Origin: Lachnospiraceae bacterium
GTDB lineage: Bacteria > Bacillota > Clostridia > Lachnospirales > Lachnospiraceae
Direction: 5' to 3'
Length of the DNA: 64,000 nucleotides
Assembly (NCBI GenBank): GCA_017431345.1
Contig: JAFRLH010000033.1
Span: forward strand, 1-64,000
Positions 53,685 through 64,000 of the stretch are shown here, in pieces. Below the pieces are notes generated by a model. The model was given only the letters and a program-made list of their open reading frames with translations, searched no databases and was not told where the DNA came from. A program made the position numbers and the translations under genes. Within the stretch, counting starts at the first letter, position 1. Each line of letters starts with the position of its first letter.

Positions 53685-55580
53685 TTGTTTATCGATCCCG
53701 TTTTTTCTAAATTTGTACTGCCGGAGGATACAAAGGAAGCACTTGAGAATTCCGGCTGGCGTATTTATCCCGAGACAAAGGCACAGCTTACCGAACTCTG
53801 CTTCGGCCCGACGCATACTTCAAGATACGATGTGACATACACCATTCCCGGAAAGGGCGTCTTCAAGGAAGCGGAGGTGGTCCGCTGCAAGAACGGCGTG
53901 GTCGTCAATTTCATGGAAGACTACATGCGCCGCAGAGAGCCGAACTGCATGCGGATCGGCGATGACCTGCCTACGGACAAACCCCGTTTCAAGGACGTCT
54001 ACGGCTATGAATTCAGCAAGCTGCGTGCAGAAACGATGGAGTGGTTCAAAACACAGAATGTCATCCTGCTGCCGTTCCATGCGGGCGGAGAATACTATGG
54101 CTATGATGCGCTGATGGTCTGCCCTGCAAATGCCGCATTCTTCGCACTGGGCCTTGCCAACATGCAGGGCTTTGTGAGCATCAATGATATCGAAGACGGT
54201 TTTAGGCCGCGCGCGATCATCTATGTCGCCCCGCCGTTCAGGGAGACGCACTTTAACGGAAAACAGGTGGTCGTCCATCAGAGGACTGAAGAGCTTCACG
54301 AAGTATTCTCCTATAATCTGTATCCCGGTCCGTCCGCCAAGAAAGGGGTTTTCTCCGTCCTGATCGACATCGGCGAGAATGAAGGCTGGGTCACGAACCA
54401 TGCTTCCGCCTGCATTATGGAAACGCCTTACGAAAATGAAGTCGTGTTCATGCATGAGGGCGCATCCGGCGGCGGAAAGAGCGAGATGCTGGAAGAGATC
54501 CACAGGGAAGAGGACGGCAAGGTCGTACTCGGCACCCATACCATTTCGGGTGAAAAATTCTACCTGAATCTGGAGGAGACCTGCTCGATCCATCCGATTG
54601 CCGACGATATGGTCATGGCGCATAAGAGCTTCCAGGATGATTCCGGCAGGCTCGTGATCGCGGACGCCGAGAGCGGATGGTTCCTGCGCATGGACGGCGA
54701 CCAGTATTACGGCAATTCACCAATGTACGAGCGCATCAGCATACATCCCGATGAACCGCTGGAGTTCTTCAATATCGACGGCATCCCCGGCTCCACCTGC
54801 CTGATCTGGGAGCATGTGCTGGAATCGAACGGAAAGCCCTGCTCGAACCCCAGAGTGATCATTCCCAGAAAGATGATCGACAACATTGTTCCCGGCGACC
54901 AGCCGCAGGAGGTCAATGTGCGTTCCTTCGGCGTCCGGATGCCTCCGTCGACCGTGAATCATCCGGATTACGGCGTGATGGGCATGGTGCAGTTCATTCC
55001 CGCATCGCTCGCCTGGCTGTGGAGACTGGTCTGCCCGAGAGGGTTTAAAAATCCGTCGATCGCGGATGAAGGCGGTTCCGCTCTGAAAGCGGAGGGCGTC
55101 GGCTCCTACTGGCCTTTTGCGACCGGAAAGAAAGTCAGACAGGCGAACCTCCTGCTCGATCAGCTGGTCAGCACGCCCAAGACGCTGAATATCCTGATCC
55201 CGAACCAGCATATCGGTGCTTATCACATCGGATTCATGGGTGAGTGGCTTACGAGAGAGTATCTGTCCCGCCGTGTCGGCAATGTGAAAATGAAGCATCT
55301 TGTGCCTGCCCGCTGCCCGCTGTTCGGCTATTCCCTCGATGAGATGAAGATCGACGGACAGTACGTCAGAAGAACTTTCCTGCGGCCCGAGCTGCAGTCG
55401 AAACTGGGTGAGGCAGGGTATGACGCCGGCGCAGAGATCCTGAAGAATTTCTTTAAAGAACAGATCCAGCAGTTCGATACCGATGAACTGGATCCCATGG
55501 GAAAGCAGATCATCAAACTCTGCATGGAAGATGCGCCGCTTGAGGAGTACCTGGCGCTGACGCCGATGAAGCTGAGATAA
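53685..55580 (+). CDS. DUF4914-family P-loop protein (PEPCK-like)
   Basis: A 631-residue protein I match from memory to DUF4914. It starts with TTG 8 bases after AGGAGG. A clear Walker A motif, GASGGGKS (residues 259-266), resembles the kinase motif of the PEP carboxykinase / HPr kinase fold, with acidic and Arg-rich segments after it (DDMVMAHKSF, VIADAESGWFLR). It may bind a nucleotide and phosphorylate or decarboxylate an unknown substrate; this is inference. It ends in its own terminator, directly before ilvN. Confidence 0.75.
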   Translation: MFIDPVFSKFVLPEDTKEALENSGWRIYPETKAQLTELCFGPTHTSRYDVTYTIPGKGVFKEAEVVRCKNGVVVNFMEDYMRRREPNCMRIGDDLPTDKPRFKDVYGYEFSKLRAETMEWFKTQNVILLPFHAGGEYYGYDALMVCPANAAFFALGLANMQGFVSINDIEDGFRPRAIIYVAPPFRETHFNGKQVVVHQRTEELHEVFSYNLYPGPSAKKGVFSVLIDIGENEGWVTNHASACIMETPYENEVVFMHEGASGGGKSEMLEEIHREEDGKVVLGTHTISGEKFYLNLEETCSIHPIADDMVMAHKSFQDDSGRLVIADAESGWFLRMDGDQYYGNSPMYERISIHPDEPLEFFNIDGIPGSTCLIWEHVLESNGKPCSNPRVIIPRKMIDNIVPGDQPQEVNVRSFGVRMPPSTVNHPDYGVMGMVQFIPASLAWLWRLVCPRGFKNPSIADEGGSALKAEGVGSYWPFATGKKVRQANLLLDQLVSTPKTLNILIPNQHIGAYHIGFMGEWLTREYLSRRVGNVKMKHLVPARCPLFGYSLDEMKIDGQYVRRTFLRPELQSKLGEAGYDAGAEILKNFFKEQIQQFDTDELDPMGKQIIKLCMEDAPLEEYLALTPMKLR

Positions 55581-55594
55581 CTCTCAGCTTTTTT
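55570..55594 (+). terminator. terminator of the DUF4914 gene
   Basis: AGCTGAGA, TAAC loop holding the stop codon TAA, TCTCAGCT and a T-run. Confidence 0.85.
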
Positions 55595-55596
55595 GC

Positions 55597-55625
55597 TTGC
55601 AACACATTCTTGATTATGTTAGAAT
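55597..55625 (+). promoter_or_regulatory. promoter of ilvN-ilvC
   Basis: TTGCAA (55597-55602), 17-bp spacer, TAGAAT (55620-55625). The leader is too short for a T-box or attenuator. Confidence 0.7.
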
Positions 55626-55656
55626 CGGTTAAATACTGTTGAGGGGAGTAATGTCG

Positions 55657-57206
<1,550 letters not shown>

Positions 57207-57280
57207 TGAGACAGGAAGCTGTACCAAAGCCGAAGACGGGCAGCGGAACAGCAACACTTGAATCTGCAAGGAGAAACAGA

Positions 57281-58762
57281 ATGTATTTTAAAAGCACAAG
57301 AGATGATTCTCTGGCGTTCTCCTCATCAGAAGCAATACTTACAGGGCTCTCCCCGGAGGGAGGGCTCTTTGTGCCTGATGAGATGCCTGCGTTTGACAGA
57401 ACGTTTGCCGAACTTTCCGCACTCAGCTATCAGGATCTCGCCTATGAGGTGATGAAACTGTTTCTGACGGATTTCACGGAAGCGGAGCTCAGAGACTGCA
57501 TCGATCACGCTTATGATGAAAAATTCGACACGCCCGCCATTGCTCCGATCAAAGAAGCAGACGGCGCATTTTTCCTGGAGCTTTTCCACGGAAAGACGAT
57601 CGCGTTCAAGGATATGGCACTCTCCATCCTGCCGCATCTGATGACGGCTTCCGCGAAGAAATGCGGACTGGACAAGGAGATCGTGATCCTGACCGCCACC
57701 TCCGGCGATACCGGAAAGGCAGCGCTGGCCGGCTTCGACAGCGTGCCCGGAACGCGCATCATCGTTTTCTATCCAAAGGACGGCGTCAGCCCGATCCAGA
57801 AAAAGCAGATGGTCACCCAGCCCGGTTCGAACACCTTCGTTGTGGGCATCGAGGGGAATTTTGACGACGCACAGAACGGCGTGAAAGCCATCTCCGGAAA
57901 CGCGGAACTGAGAGCGGAGCTGGCAGAAGCCGGATTTACATTTTCTTCCGCCAATTCGATCAATATCGGAAGACTTGTCCCGCAGATCGTTTATTATGTC
58001 CACGCTTATGTCTCCCTGCTGAGGGAAGGAAAGATCGCGGACGGTGAGAAGATCAACATCGTTGTTCCGACCGGCAACTTCGGGAACATTCTCGCTGCGT
58101 TTTATGCGAAACAGATGGGCCTTCCGGTCCGTAAGCTGATCTGCGCGTCGAATGAGAACAAAGTCCTTTTTGATTTCTTCCGGACGGGCGTCTATGACAG
58201 GAACAGGGAATTCCATCTGACATCCTCGCCTTCCATGGATATCCTTCTCTCCAGCAACCTGGAAAGGCTGATCTGGCTGCTCTGCGGTCAGAATGCGCAG
58301 GAGAACCGGAAACTCATGCAGGAACTGAAGGAGACCGGAAAATATGAGATCTCTGATGCCATGAAGGCCGGCCTTGAATCCTTCTGCGGCTATTATGCTG
58401 ATGAAGAAGAGACGGCGAAGACCATCAGGAAGATCTTTGCGCGCGACAGCTATATCATCGATCCGCATACTGCCGTTGCAGCCTGCGCTTATGAGAAATA
58501 CAGGGAAGATACCGGAGACGATACGGTCACAGTGATCGCCTCGACCGCAAGCCCGTATAAATTCACGCATTCCGTACTGTCGGCAATTGATGAGAAGTAT
58601 GATGCTTATGCGGATTTCGATCTGATCGCTCCTTTACAGGAACTTTCAGGCGTTCCTGTACCCGGTGCGATCAGGGAGATCCTGGATGCGCCGGTAAAAC
58701 ATACCACTGTCTGCGGACGCGATGAAATGACAGCAGTCGTCAAAGGCTTCCTGGGTGTTTAA
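57281..58762 (+). CDS. thrC: threonine synthase
   Basis: A 493-residue PLP enzyme, fold type II. HGKTIAFKDMALSILPHL holds the PLP lysine, TATSGDTGKAALAGF the substrate loop and VPTGNFGNILAAFYAK the phosphate loop. It converts O-phosphohomoserine to threonine, the precursor for isoleucine, so it fits behind ilvC. The ATG at 57281 follows AAGGAG; an open stretch from 57206 is not used. An aminotransferase follows 2 bases later. Confidence 0.94.
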   Translation: MYFKSTRDDSLAFSSSEAILTGLSPEGGLFVPDEMPAFDRTFAELSALSYQDLAYEVMKLFLTDFTEAELRDCIDHAYDEKFDTPAIAPIKEADGAFFLELFHGKTIAFKDMALSILPHLMTASAKKCGLDKEIVILTATSGDTGKAALAGFDSVPGTRIIVFYPKDGVSPIQKKQMVTQPGSNTFVVGIEGNFDDAQNGVKAISGNAELRAELAEAGFTFSSANSINIGRLVPQIVYYVHAYVSLLREGKIADGEKINIVVPTGNFGNILAAFYAKQMGLPVRKLICASNENKVLFDFFRTGVYDRNREFHLTSSPSMDILLSSNLERLIWLLCGQNAQENRKLMQELKETGKYEISDAMKAGLESFCGYYADEEETAKTIRKIFARDSYIIDPHTAVAACAYEKYREDTGDDTVTVIASTASPYKFTHSVLSAIDEKYDAYADFDLIAPLQELSGVPVPGAIREILDAPVKHTTVCGRDEMTAVVKGFLGV

Positions 58763-58764
58763 GC

Positions 58765-59982
58765 ATGAAAGAATACGCAAAATCAAAAAAACTGGATAAT
58801 GTTTCCTACGATATCCGCGGCCCGGTCATGGACGAAGCCGGACGCATGGAGGCGGCGGGCATTCCGATCATGAAGCTGAATATCGGCAATCCTGCGCCGT
58901 TCGGCTTCCGCGCACCCGTACCGGTGATCGAAGCCATCTCTTCCAGGCTTTCCCAGACAGAAGGCTATTCGGACTCCAAGGGTATTACAGAGGCGAGAGA
59001 AGCGATCTGTGAATATGCGAAGAGCAAGAACATTCCGAACGTGGGGATCGACGATGTCTATACCGGCAACGGTGTCAGCGAGCTCATCACGATGTCCATG
59101 CAGGGACTCCTGGATACGGGTGACGAGATCCTTGTCCCGGCGCCGGATTATCCGCTCTGGACCGCGTCCGTTACACTGGCCGGCGGAAAAGCCGTGCATT
59201 ATATCTGCGACGAACAGGCCGGATGGCTTCCGGATATTGCGGATATGAAGAGGAAAGTGACGCCGAATACCAAGGGAATTGTCGTCATTAATCCGAACAA
59301 TCCGACCGGTGCACTGTATCCCGAATCCATTCTGAAGGAGATCGTGGAGATCGCAAGAGAGCACCAGCTCATCCTGTTTGCGGACGAGATCTATGACCGT
59401 CTGGTAATGGACGGGAAAAAGCATACCGCCCTGGCGTCACTTGCGCCGGATCTTTTCACGGTGTCGATGAACGGTCTGTCCAAATCCCACCTGCTCGCGG
59501 GGTACCGTGTCGGATGGATGTGCCTGGCCGGTGACAAGAGCCGGGTGAAAGGCTATATTGAAGGTCTGAACATGCTCTCGTCCATGAGATTGTGTTCCAA
59601 TGTTCCCGCCCAGTCACTGATCCCGACTGCGCTTGCATCGCTTGATTCCACGAACGAAATGCTTGTGCCGGGAGGGCGCGTGTATGAGCAGCGGGAAGCG
59701 ATCTATTCGGCGATCACAGAGATCCCGGGCGTTTCTGCCGTGAAACCGCAGGCCGCCTTTTATATCTTCCCGAAGGTAGATGTAAAGAAGTTCAACATAA
59801 AGGATGACGAGCAGTTCATGCTGGATTTCCTGAAGGAAAAGCATATCCTTTTCACAGCCGGGACAGGCTTCCACTGGATCAACCCGGACCATTTCCGGAT
59901 CGTGTATCTGCCGGCAAAGGAGCAGCTGGTAAAAGCCGGTGCTGAACTGGCGGACTTCCTCAGGACTTACAGACAGGCATAA
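58765..59982 (+). CDS. alaA: alanine aminotransferase-type (AlaA-like) enzyme
   Basis: A 405-residue class I aminotransferase. The N-terminal YDIRGPVMDEAGRM and the PLP lysine segment SMNGLSKSHLLAGYRVGWM match AlaA of E. coli. INPNNPTGALYP and a C-terminal Arg in HFRIVYLPA complete the pattern. It makes alanine from pyruvate and glutamate; a broader branched-chain role fits the neighbours. It starts 2 bases after thrC, so it is coupled to it. Confidence 0.88.
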   Translation: MKEYAKSKKLDNVSYDIRGPVMDEAGRMEAAGIPIMKLNIGNPAPFGFRAPVPVIEAISSRLSQTEGYSDSKGITEAREAICEYAKSKNIPNVGIDDVYTGNGVSELITMSMQGLLDTGDEILVPAPDYPLWTASVTLAGGKAVHYICDEQAGWLPDIADMKRKVTPNTKGIVVINPNNPTGALYPESILKEIVEIAREHQLILFADEIYDRLVMDGKKHTALASLAPDLFTVSMNGLSKSHLLAGYRVGWMCLAGDKSRVKGYIEGLNMLSSMRLCSNVPAQSLIPTALASLDSTNEMLVPGGRVYEQREAIYSAITEIPGVSAVKPQAAFYIFPKVDVKKFNIKDDEQFMLDFLKEKHILFTAGTGFHWINPDHFRIVYLPAKEQLVKAGAELADFLRTYRQA

Positions 59983-60007
59983 AAATCATTTTTACAGAAA
60001 CAGATCA

Positions 60008-60028
60008 CAGCCGGCCCGGTGCCGGCTG
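60008..60028 (+). terminator. hairpin before the cobD-like gene
   Basis: CAGCCGG with CCGGCTG, 7-nt loop, no T-run; an attenuating or stabilising stem rather than a clear terminator. Confidence 0.45.
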
Positions 60029-60053
60029 CTGACTTGCAGAAAGAGATACAGTT

Positions 60054-61085
60054 ATGAACAGACATGGCGGCGATATTTACGAGAACGGGATCCGGCTGGA
60101 TTTTTCGGCGAACGTGAATCCGTTCGGAATGCCGGAAGCGGCTGTAACCGAAGGCATGAATGCGGTAAGATATTCCGGATTTTATCCGGATCCGTACTGT
60201 ACGGAACTCAGGACAGCGCTAGGAAAAAGAGACCGGGTGGATCCTGACAATATCCTGTGCGGCGCGGGCATTACCGAGATCATTTATCTCCTCCTGAGCC
60301 GTTTCGGGATCAAAAAGATCACCATCCTTGATCCGTCCTTTTCGGAATTTGCTTATGCTGCCCGCATCTGCGGAAAAGAAGTGCAGCATATCATCCTGAA
60401 AGAGGAAGACGATTTCCGGCCGGATGAGAGCATCATAAACCGGATCGATGAGGATACCGGCCTGGTCTGTTTTTCCTCCCCGTCCAACCCTTCCGGTGTC
60501 GTTTACAGCGAAGAATTTATACAGAAACTCATCGATCATTGCCATGAGCGGCAGATCATGATCCTGGCAGATGAAGCTTTCAGGGATTGCTGCGAGAACA
60601 GGATCAGATACGATCTGACGAAATATCTTCAGGATCATCCCGGGATGATCCTGCTGCGGGCATTTACCAAGAGCCATGCGATGGCCGGACTGCGGTTCGG
60701 CTATATGATCGGCGCGGACAGGGCAGGGATCTGGACGTTAAGAGATATGATCCAGCCCTGGAATGTCTCGCTGCCGGCCCAGTGGGCAGCGCAGGCGGCG
60801 TGTGACGACAGGGTCTATCTGAAGCGGTTCAGGGAGTTCCTGAGAGAAGAGAAGCCGTATGTTGCGCGGAATCTCCGGGCGCTTGGGTTTCGGGTGTTTC
60901 CTTCGGAAGCAAATTATTTCCTGTTTAAAGGCGAAGCCGGACTGAAGGAGAGACTGCTGGAGAAGAAAATTCTCATCAGGGACTGCAGTGATTATGAAGG
61001 CCTGACAGAAGGGTTCTATCGGATCGCAGTCCGGAAGCATGAAGAGAATGAAATTCTTATGAAAACACTCAGGGAAATGGTATGA
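60054..61085 (+). CDS. cobD: threonine-phosphate decarboxylase / HisC-like aminotransferase
   Basis: A 343-residue fold type I PLP enzyme. The N-terminal NRHGGDIYENGIRLDFSANV is the hallmark of CobD; the PLP lysine is in LLRAFTKSHAMAGLRFGYM and SSPSNPSGVVY is the phosphate/substrate loop. CobD makes the aminopropanol phosphate linker of cobalamin from threonine phosphate, so it matches the cbi genes 27 kb away. HisC is the alternative; the HGGDIY motif favours CobD. RBS AAAGAGA. The next gene overlaps its stop (ATGA). Confidence 0.82.
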   Translation: MNRHGGDIYENGIRLDFSANVNPFGMPEAAVTEGMNAVRYSGFYPDPYCTELRTALGKRDRVDPDNILCGAGITEIIYLLLSRFGIKKITILDPSFSEFAYAARICGKEVQHIILKEEDDFRPDESIINRIDEDTGLVCFSSPSNPSGVVYSEEFIQKLIDHCHERQIMILADEAFRDCCENRIRYDLTKYLQDHPGMILLRAFTKSHAMAGLRFGYMIGADRAGIWTLRDMIQPWNVSLPAQWAAQAACDDRVYLKRFREFLREEKPYVARNLRALGFRVFPSEANYFLFKGEAGLKERLLEKKILIRDCSDYEGLTEGFYRIAVRKHEENEILMKTLREMV

Positions 61086-61666
61086 ATGCACTGATCTTTG
61101 TTGTTAACAGTATCCTGCTGGGGATCGGCCTGGCCATGGACGCGTTCTGCGTTTCCATGGTGAATTCCCTGCAGGAGCCGGATATGAGAGCGGGAAAGGC
61201 AGCTGCGGTGGCAGGCACATACGCCGGCTTTCAGTTCCTTATGCCCGTGATCGGGTGGATATTTGTCCATACGCTGATGGATCTCTTCACATGGTTCACC
61301 GGCCTGATCCCGTATATTGCTTTCTTTCTGCTGCTTTACATTGGCGGAGGCATGCTGAAGGATTCCCGGGAAGAGGAGGAAGAAGCGCATTTGTCCGGCA
61401 GGCTGACAGCCGGCGTGCTCGTAATGCAGGGACTTGCGACATCCATGGATGCGCTTTCTGTTGGATTCACCATGGCGGATTACACGCCGCTGGAGGCTTT
61501 CCTCTGTCCATGCATGATCGGTGCAGTCACGTTCCTGATCTGCCTGATCGGGCTGAAAATAGGAAAAGGAGCCGCGAAGCTCCTTAGAAAGAACGCCCTT
61601 ACTGCGGGCGGTATTATATTGATTCTGATCGGGACGCGGATCCTTGCAGGCCATTTATTCTTCTGA
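61082..61666 (+). CDS. mntP: MntP-family manganese efflux protein
   Basis: A 194-residue membrane protein with about six segments in two repeats. LGIGLAMDAFCVSMVNSL and GLATSMDALSVGFTMA carry the Asp of each half (MDAF, MDAL), the family signature. It exports Mn2+. The start overlaps the cobD stop, and its 3' end overlaps the opposing ABC-F gene by 12 bases. No yybP-ykoY leader is visible. Confidence 0.88.
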   Translation: MNALIFVVNSILLGIGLAMDAFCVSMVNSLQEPDMRAGKAAAVAGTYAGFQFLMPVIGWIFVHTLMDLFTWFTGLIPYIAFFLLLYIGGGMLKDSREEEEEAHLSGRLTAGVLVMQGLATSMDALSVGFTMADYTPLEAFLCPCMIGAVTFLICLIGLKIGKGAAKLLRKNALTAGGIILILIGTRILAGHLFF

Positions 61667-63574
61667 AAGAAGCTGCTCCCATTTTTCCATCAGCTCCATG
61701 AGTTCCTCCTGGAGCTTTTCTTTTTCAGAATTCAGTTCCATGAGCCGGCTGACATTCGTAAATACTTCTTCCTGTGTGAGCAGTTCGTCTATTTCGGCGG
61801 AACGCGTCTCCAGCTTTTCGATGGACGCTTCCGTCTTTTTTATATCGTTCTCATGCTTGCGCTTCCTGGCCTGCTCCTCTTTCTGCTGTTTCCAGTCGAG
61901 TGCGCCGGCAGCAGATGCGGTTTCAGGCTGCGCTGCTTTGCCGGCGGATGCTGCATCCGGCTTTGCCATGTTCTCCTTCTTTTCGAGATAGTAATCATAA
62001 TTGCCGAGATACTCGGTGAAATGTTCTCCCGAAAGTTCCAGGATACGGGTGCAGGTCTGGTTGACGAAATATCTGTCATGGGAGACGTACAGCAGCGTGC
62101 CTTCATAGGAAGAAAGCGCATTCTCCAGCACTTCCTTGGAGGGCATGTCCAGATGGTTCGTCGGCTCATCGAGAATCAGGAAATTGTAATCCGACAGGAT
62201 CAGCTTGCACAGCGCCAGCCGTCCCCTCTCTCCGCCGGAGAGCGCGGAGACCGGTTTGAATACGTCGTCTCCGGTGAAAAGGAAGGAGGCCAGCGTATTC
62301 CGGATCGTGGTATTGGTCAGGTTCGGATAGGCATCGGAGATTTCCTCGAACAGCGTATTTTCATCCGTCAGCAGCTGCTGCTCCTGGTCGTAGTAGCCGA
62401 TCTCTACTTTCGAACCCAGGGTAAGCGTTCCGGCGTCAGCGTCCGCAAGGCCGGTGATGATCTTCAAAAGCGTAGTCTTTCCGGTTCCGTTGTCGCCGAT
62501 GATCGCCACGCGCTCGCCGCGACGGATATGGATATTTACATCGGAAAAGAGTGTGTGGTCTCCGAAGGCTTTTGACAGTCCTTCGATCACCAGGACATCT
62601 TTCCCGCTTTCTTCGTGCGCGGAAAGCTTCAATACCATCTTGTCGGCAGGGCCGGCCGGTTTGTCCAGACGCTTCACCTTATCCAGCATCTTCTGCCGGC
62701 TTTCAGCGCGTTTGATCGACTTTTCACGGTTGAAAGAACGCAGCTTCTCGATCACTTCTTCCTGGTGTCTGATCATCTGGCGCTGGTTCATGTATGCTTT
62801 CAGGGCGTCTTCCCGCTGGCGTTTCTTCAGCGCGGCGTAGGCGGAGTAATTGCCTTTGTATTCAGTGACTTTCCCGCCGTCGACTTCGATTACTTTATCC
62901 GCTATACGGTCCAGGAAATATCTGTCATGCGCGACGACAATCACAGCGCCCGGATAAGCGCGGAGATATCCCTCCAGCCACTGGATGGAGCTGATGTCCA
63001 GATGGTTCGTGGGCTCGTCCAGCAGGATGCAGTCAGGCCTTGTCAGAAGGAGCTTTGCCAGCGCAACACGGGTTTTCTGGCCGCCGGAAAGCTTTCCGCA
63101 GCGCTTGTCAAATTCGTCTTCGGAGAACCCCATGCCTTTGAGGACGCCGGTCATCTCGCTTCTTGCAGCGTAGCCGTCCTTCAGCTCAAATTCGTGATTC
63201 AGGCGGCTGTATTCCTCCATCATGGAGGAGAGCGCGGCGCCTTCAGCCCCTTTCATCCGCTGCTCAAGGGCACGGATCGAATCCTCCATGGCGAGCACAT
63301 CCGCCTTGGCTTTGCGGATCTCTTCATAGATGGAACAGTCATCCGACAGCCCCTGATGCTGGGAGAGATAACCGATCGTCTTTCCTCTGGAGATGACGAC
63401 TTCACCGGCGTCGGCAGAGAGTTCGCCCATGATGATGCGCAGAAGCGTGGTCTTGCCGGCCCCGTTGCTGCCGACGATCGCCGCCTTGTCTTTATCGTCT
63501 ATCCGAAAAGAAGCCTCTGAAAAAAGCGTCTCTCCGTCAAAAGATTTTTCAAGATGATTCACAGATAATATCAT
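61655..63574 (-). CDS. ABC-F family ATPase (YdiF/Uup type)
   Basis: A 639-residue soluble protein with two ABC domains: GSNGAGKTT and LSGGQKTRVALAKLLL (first), GDNGTGKTT and LSGGERGRLALCKLIL (second). The P-site linker (about 225-320, rich in Lys, Arg and Glu) and a C-terminal coiled-coil extension (about 540-639) are present. ABC-F proteins bind the ribosomal E site and help with stalled or inhibited ribosomes. Nothing here identifies it as an antibiotic resistance member. It is convergent with mntP. Confidence 0.9.
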   Translation of the reverse strand: MILSVNHLEKSFDGETLFSEASFRIDDKDKAAIVGSNGAGKTTLLRIIMGELSADAGEVVISRGKTIGYLSQHQGLSDDCSIYEEIRKAKADVLAMEDSIRALEQRMKGAEGAALSSMMEEYSRLNHEFELKDGYAARSEMTGVLKGMGFSEDEFDKRCGKLSGGQKTRVALAKLLLTRPDCILLDEPTNHLDISSIQWLEGYLRAYPGAVIVVAHDRYFLDRIADKVIEVDGGKVTEYKGNYSAYAALKKRQREDALKAYMNQRQMIRHQEEVIEKLRSFNREKSIKRAESRQKMLDKVKRLDKPAGPADKMVLKLSAHEESGKDVLVIEGLSKAFGDHTLFSDVNIHIRRGERVAIIGDNGTGKTTLLKIITGLADADAGTLTLGSKVEIGYYDQEQQLLTDENTLFEEISDAYPNLTNTTIRNTLASFLFTGDDVFKPVSALSGGERGRLALCKLILSDYNFLILDEPTNHLDMPSKEVLENALSSYEGTLLYVSHDRYFVNQTCTRILELSGEHFTEYLGNYDYYLEKKENMAKPDAASAGKAAQPETASAAGALDWKQQKEEQARKRKHENDIKKTEASIEKLETRSAEIDELLTQEEVFTNVSRLMELNSEKEKLQEELMELMEKWEQLLSEE

Positions 63575-63773
63575 AATATGCTCCGTCTGATTTCTCTTAC
63601 GGGATTATAAATGATTTCAGCCGGGATAGCAAGACAGCCGGAAGGATCGCAAAGAATCCGATTGACAGAAGGCGCGCGGATGGATTAGTATTGTAATGCG
63701 CTTGATATATCAGCGATATATAAACTGCGCACAACATACCTGTTATTATGTACATGGGGTAAGGAGGCTCGTT

Positions 63774-64000
63774 ATGGCTGACGCGGACAGATCTGTCAAT
63801 ATGGCGCGCAGAGCTTTCTTTCTCGTACTGTTTTCCACCTGTGCAACAAGCACTTCTTCTCTGTTCATCCGGTTCAGCACATGTCCTTCGATGGTGCTGG
63901 TGGCATACAGGAATGTTATTGCCGCGCTACTGCTGCTCCCGCTGATCCTGACAAAATACAGAAGGGAAATGGCTTCTCTTGACCGGAAGACTGTTCTGGT
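63774..64000 (+). CDS. EamA-family transporter, C-terminus missing
   Basis: The first 75 codons of a DMT/EamA transporter that runs off the window. The visible part has a short polar N-terminus, then two hydrophobic segments (AFFLVLFSTC and LVAYRNVIAALLLLPLILTK), matching the start of the EamA repeat. RBS AAGGAGG, 9 bases before the ATG. It is a second such transporter besides that at 7509. The substrate is unknown. Confidence 0.7.
   Translation, partial: MADADRSVNMARRAFFLVLFSTCATSTSSLFIRFSTCPSMVLVAYRNVIAALLLLPLILTKYRREMASLDRKTVL

Noticed and set aside
55595-55656. T-box or leader-peptide attenuator before ilvN
   Set aside because: The leader is about 30 bases, too short, and no T-box sequence is seen.

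Overview
The window reads as chromosomal DNA of a strictly anaerobic, probably gut-associated clostridium of the Lachnospiraceae type. This is an inference from gene content: oxygen-independent cobalamin genes (cbiD, cbiG, cbiF), a tungsten/molybdenum aldehyde:ferredoxin oxidoreductase, Amadori-product catabolism, a secreted serpin, a stand-alone AICAR transformylase, and Gram-positive Shine-Dalgarno and sigma-A promoter patterns. Genes are dense on both strands. No integrase, transposase, phage gene or CRISPR array is visible. The first and last genes are cut by the window edges.

Layout. 1-8.4 kb: a GntR regulator, a sugar-type ABC importer without its own ATPase, an FrlD-like kinase, two FrlB-like SIS deglycases and an EamA exporter. 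Together they look like a fructosamine (Amadori) uptake and cleavage regulon, tied together by four copies of one operator motif. 8.4-16 kb: a structured RNA leader and a TlpA-like lipoprotein, topoisomerase IV (parE-parC), and an NAD synthetase whose glutaminase domain lacks the expected cysteine. 16-21.4 kb: AICAR transformylase, an orphan citrate lyase ligase, glycogen synthase, and cbiD. 21.6-25.5 kb, minus strand: an AOR / MoaD-like / polyferredoxin-alcohol dehydrogenase fusion operon. 25.7-33.4 kb: a cytoplasmic alpha-amylase, then cbiF-cbiG-cbiH-cbiJET-cbiA. 33.5-38.5 kb, minus strand: clpB, a ribbon-helix-helix protein, a serpin and a small Cys-rich protein. 38.6-44.6 kb: small housekeeping genes, two tRNA-Leu genes, a regulator reduced to its HTH, a putative small RNA, and an SPFH/zinc-ribbon protein. 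44.7-49.1 kb: a Dlt-like acylation operon with an AlgI-sized MBOAT. 49.1-53.5 kb: a TetM/EF-G-like GTPase fused to a NYN nuclease, a coiled-coil protein with three 38-residue repeats, and a BrkB membrane protein. 53.7-64 kb: a DUF4914 P-loop protein, ilvN-ilvC-thrC-alanine aminotransferase, cobD-mntP, an ABC-F ATPase and the start of an EamA transporter.

The strongest candidates for new biology are: the AOR / sulfur-carrier / ferredoxin-ADH operon, whose last gene is an in-frame fusion that keeps an internal ribosome-binding site; the ribosome-protection GTPase fused to a Rae1/YacP-like nuclease; the NAD synthetase with E46 and K115 but glycine at the cysteine position; and the hybrid Dlt/AlgI acylation operon. 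Non-coding signals worth attention are the 8.5 kb leader, a roughly 75-nt terminated RNA at 43.0 kb, two loci of tandem terminator-like hairpins with a period near 73-75 bp, and a dispersed intergenic repeat. All functions are read from sequence motifs and remembered family features; nothing was searched or aligned by computer.
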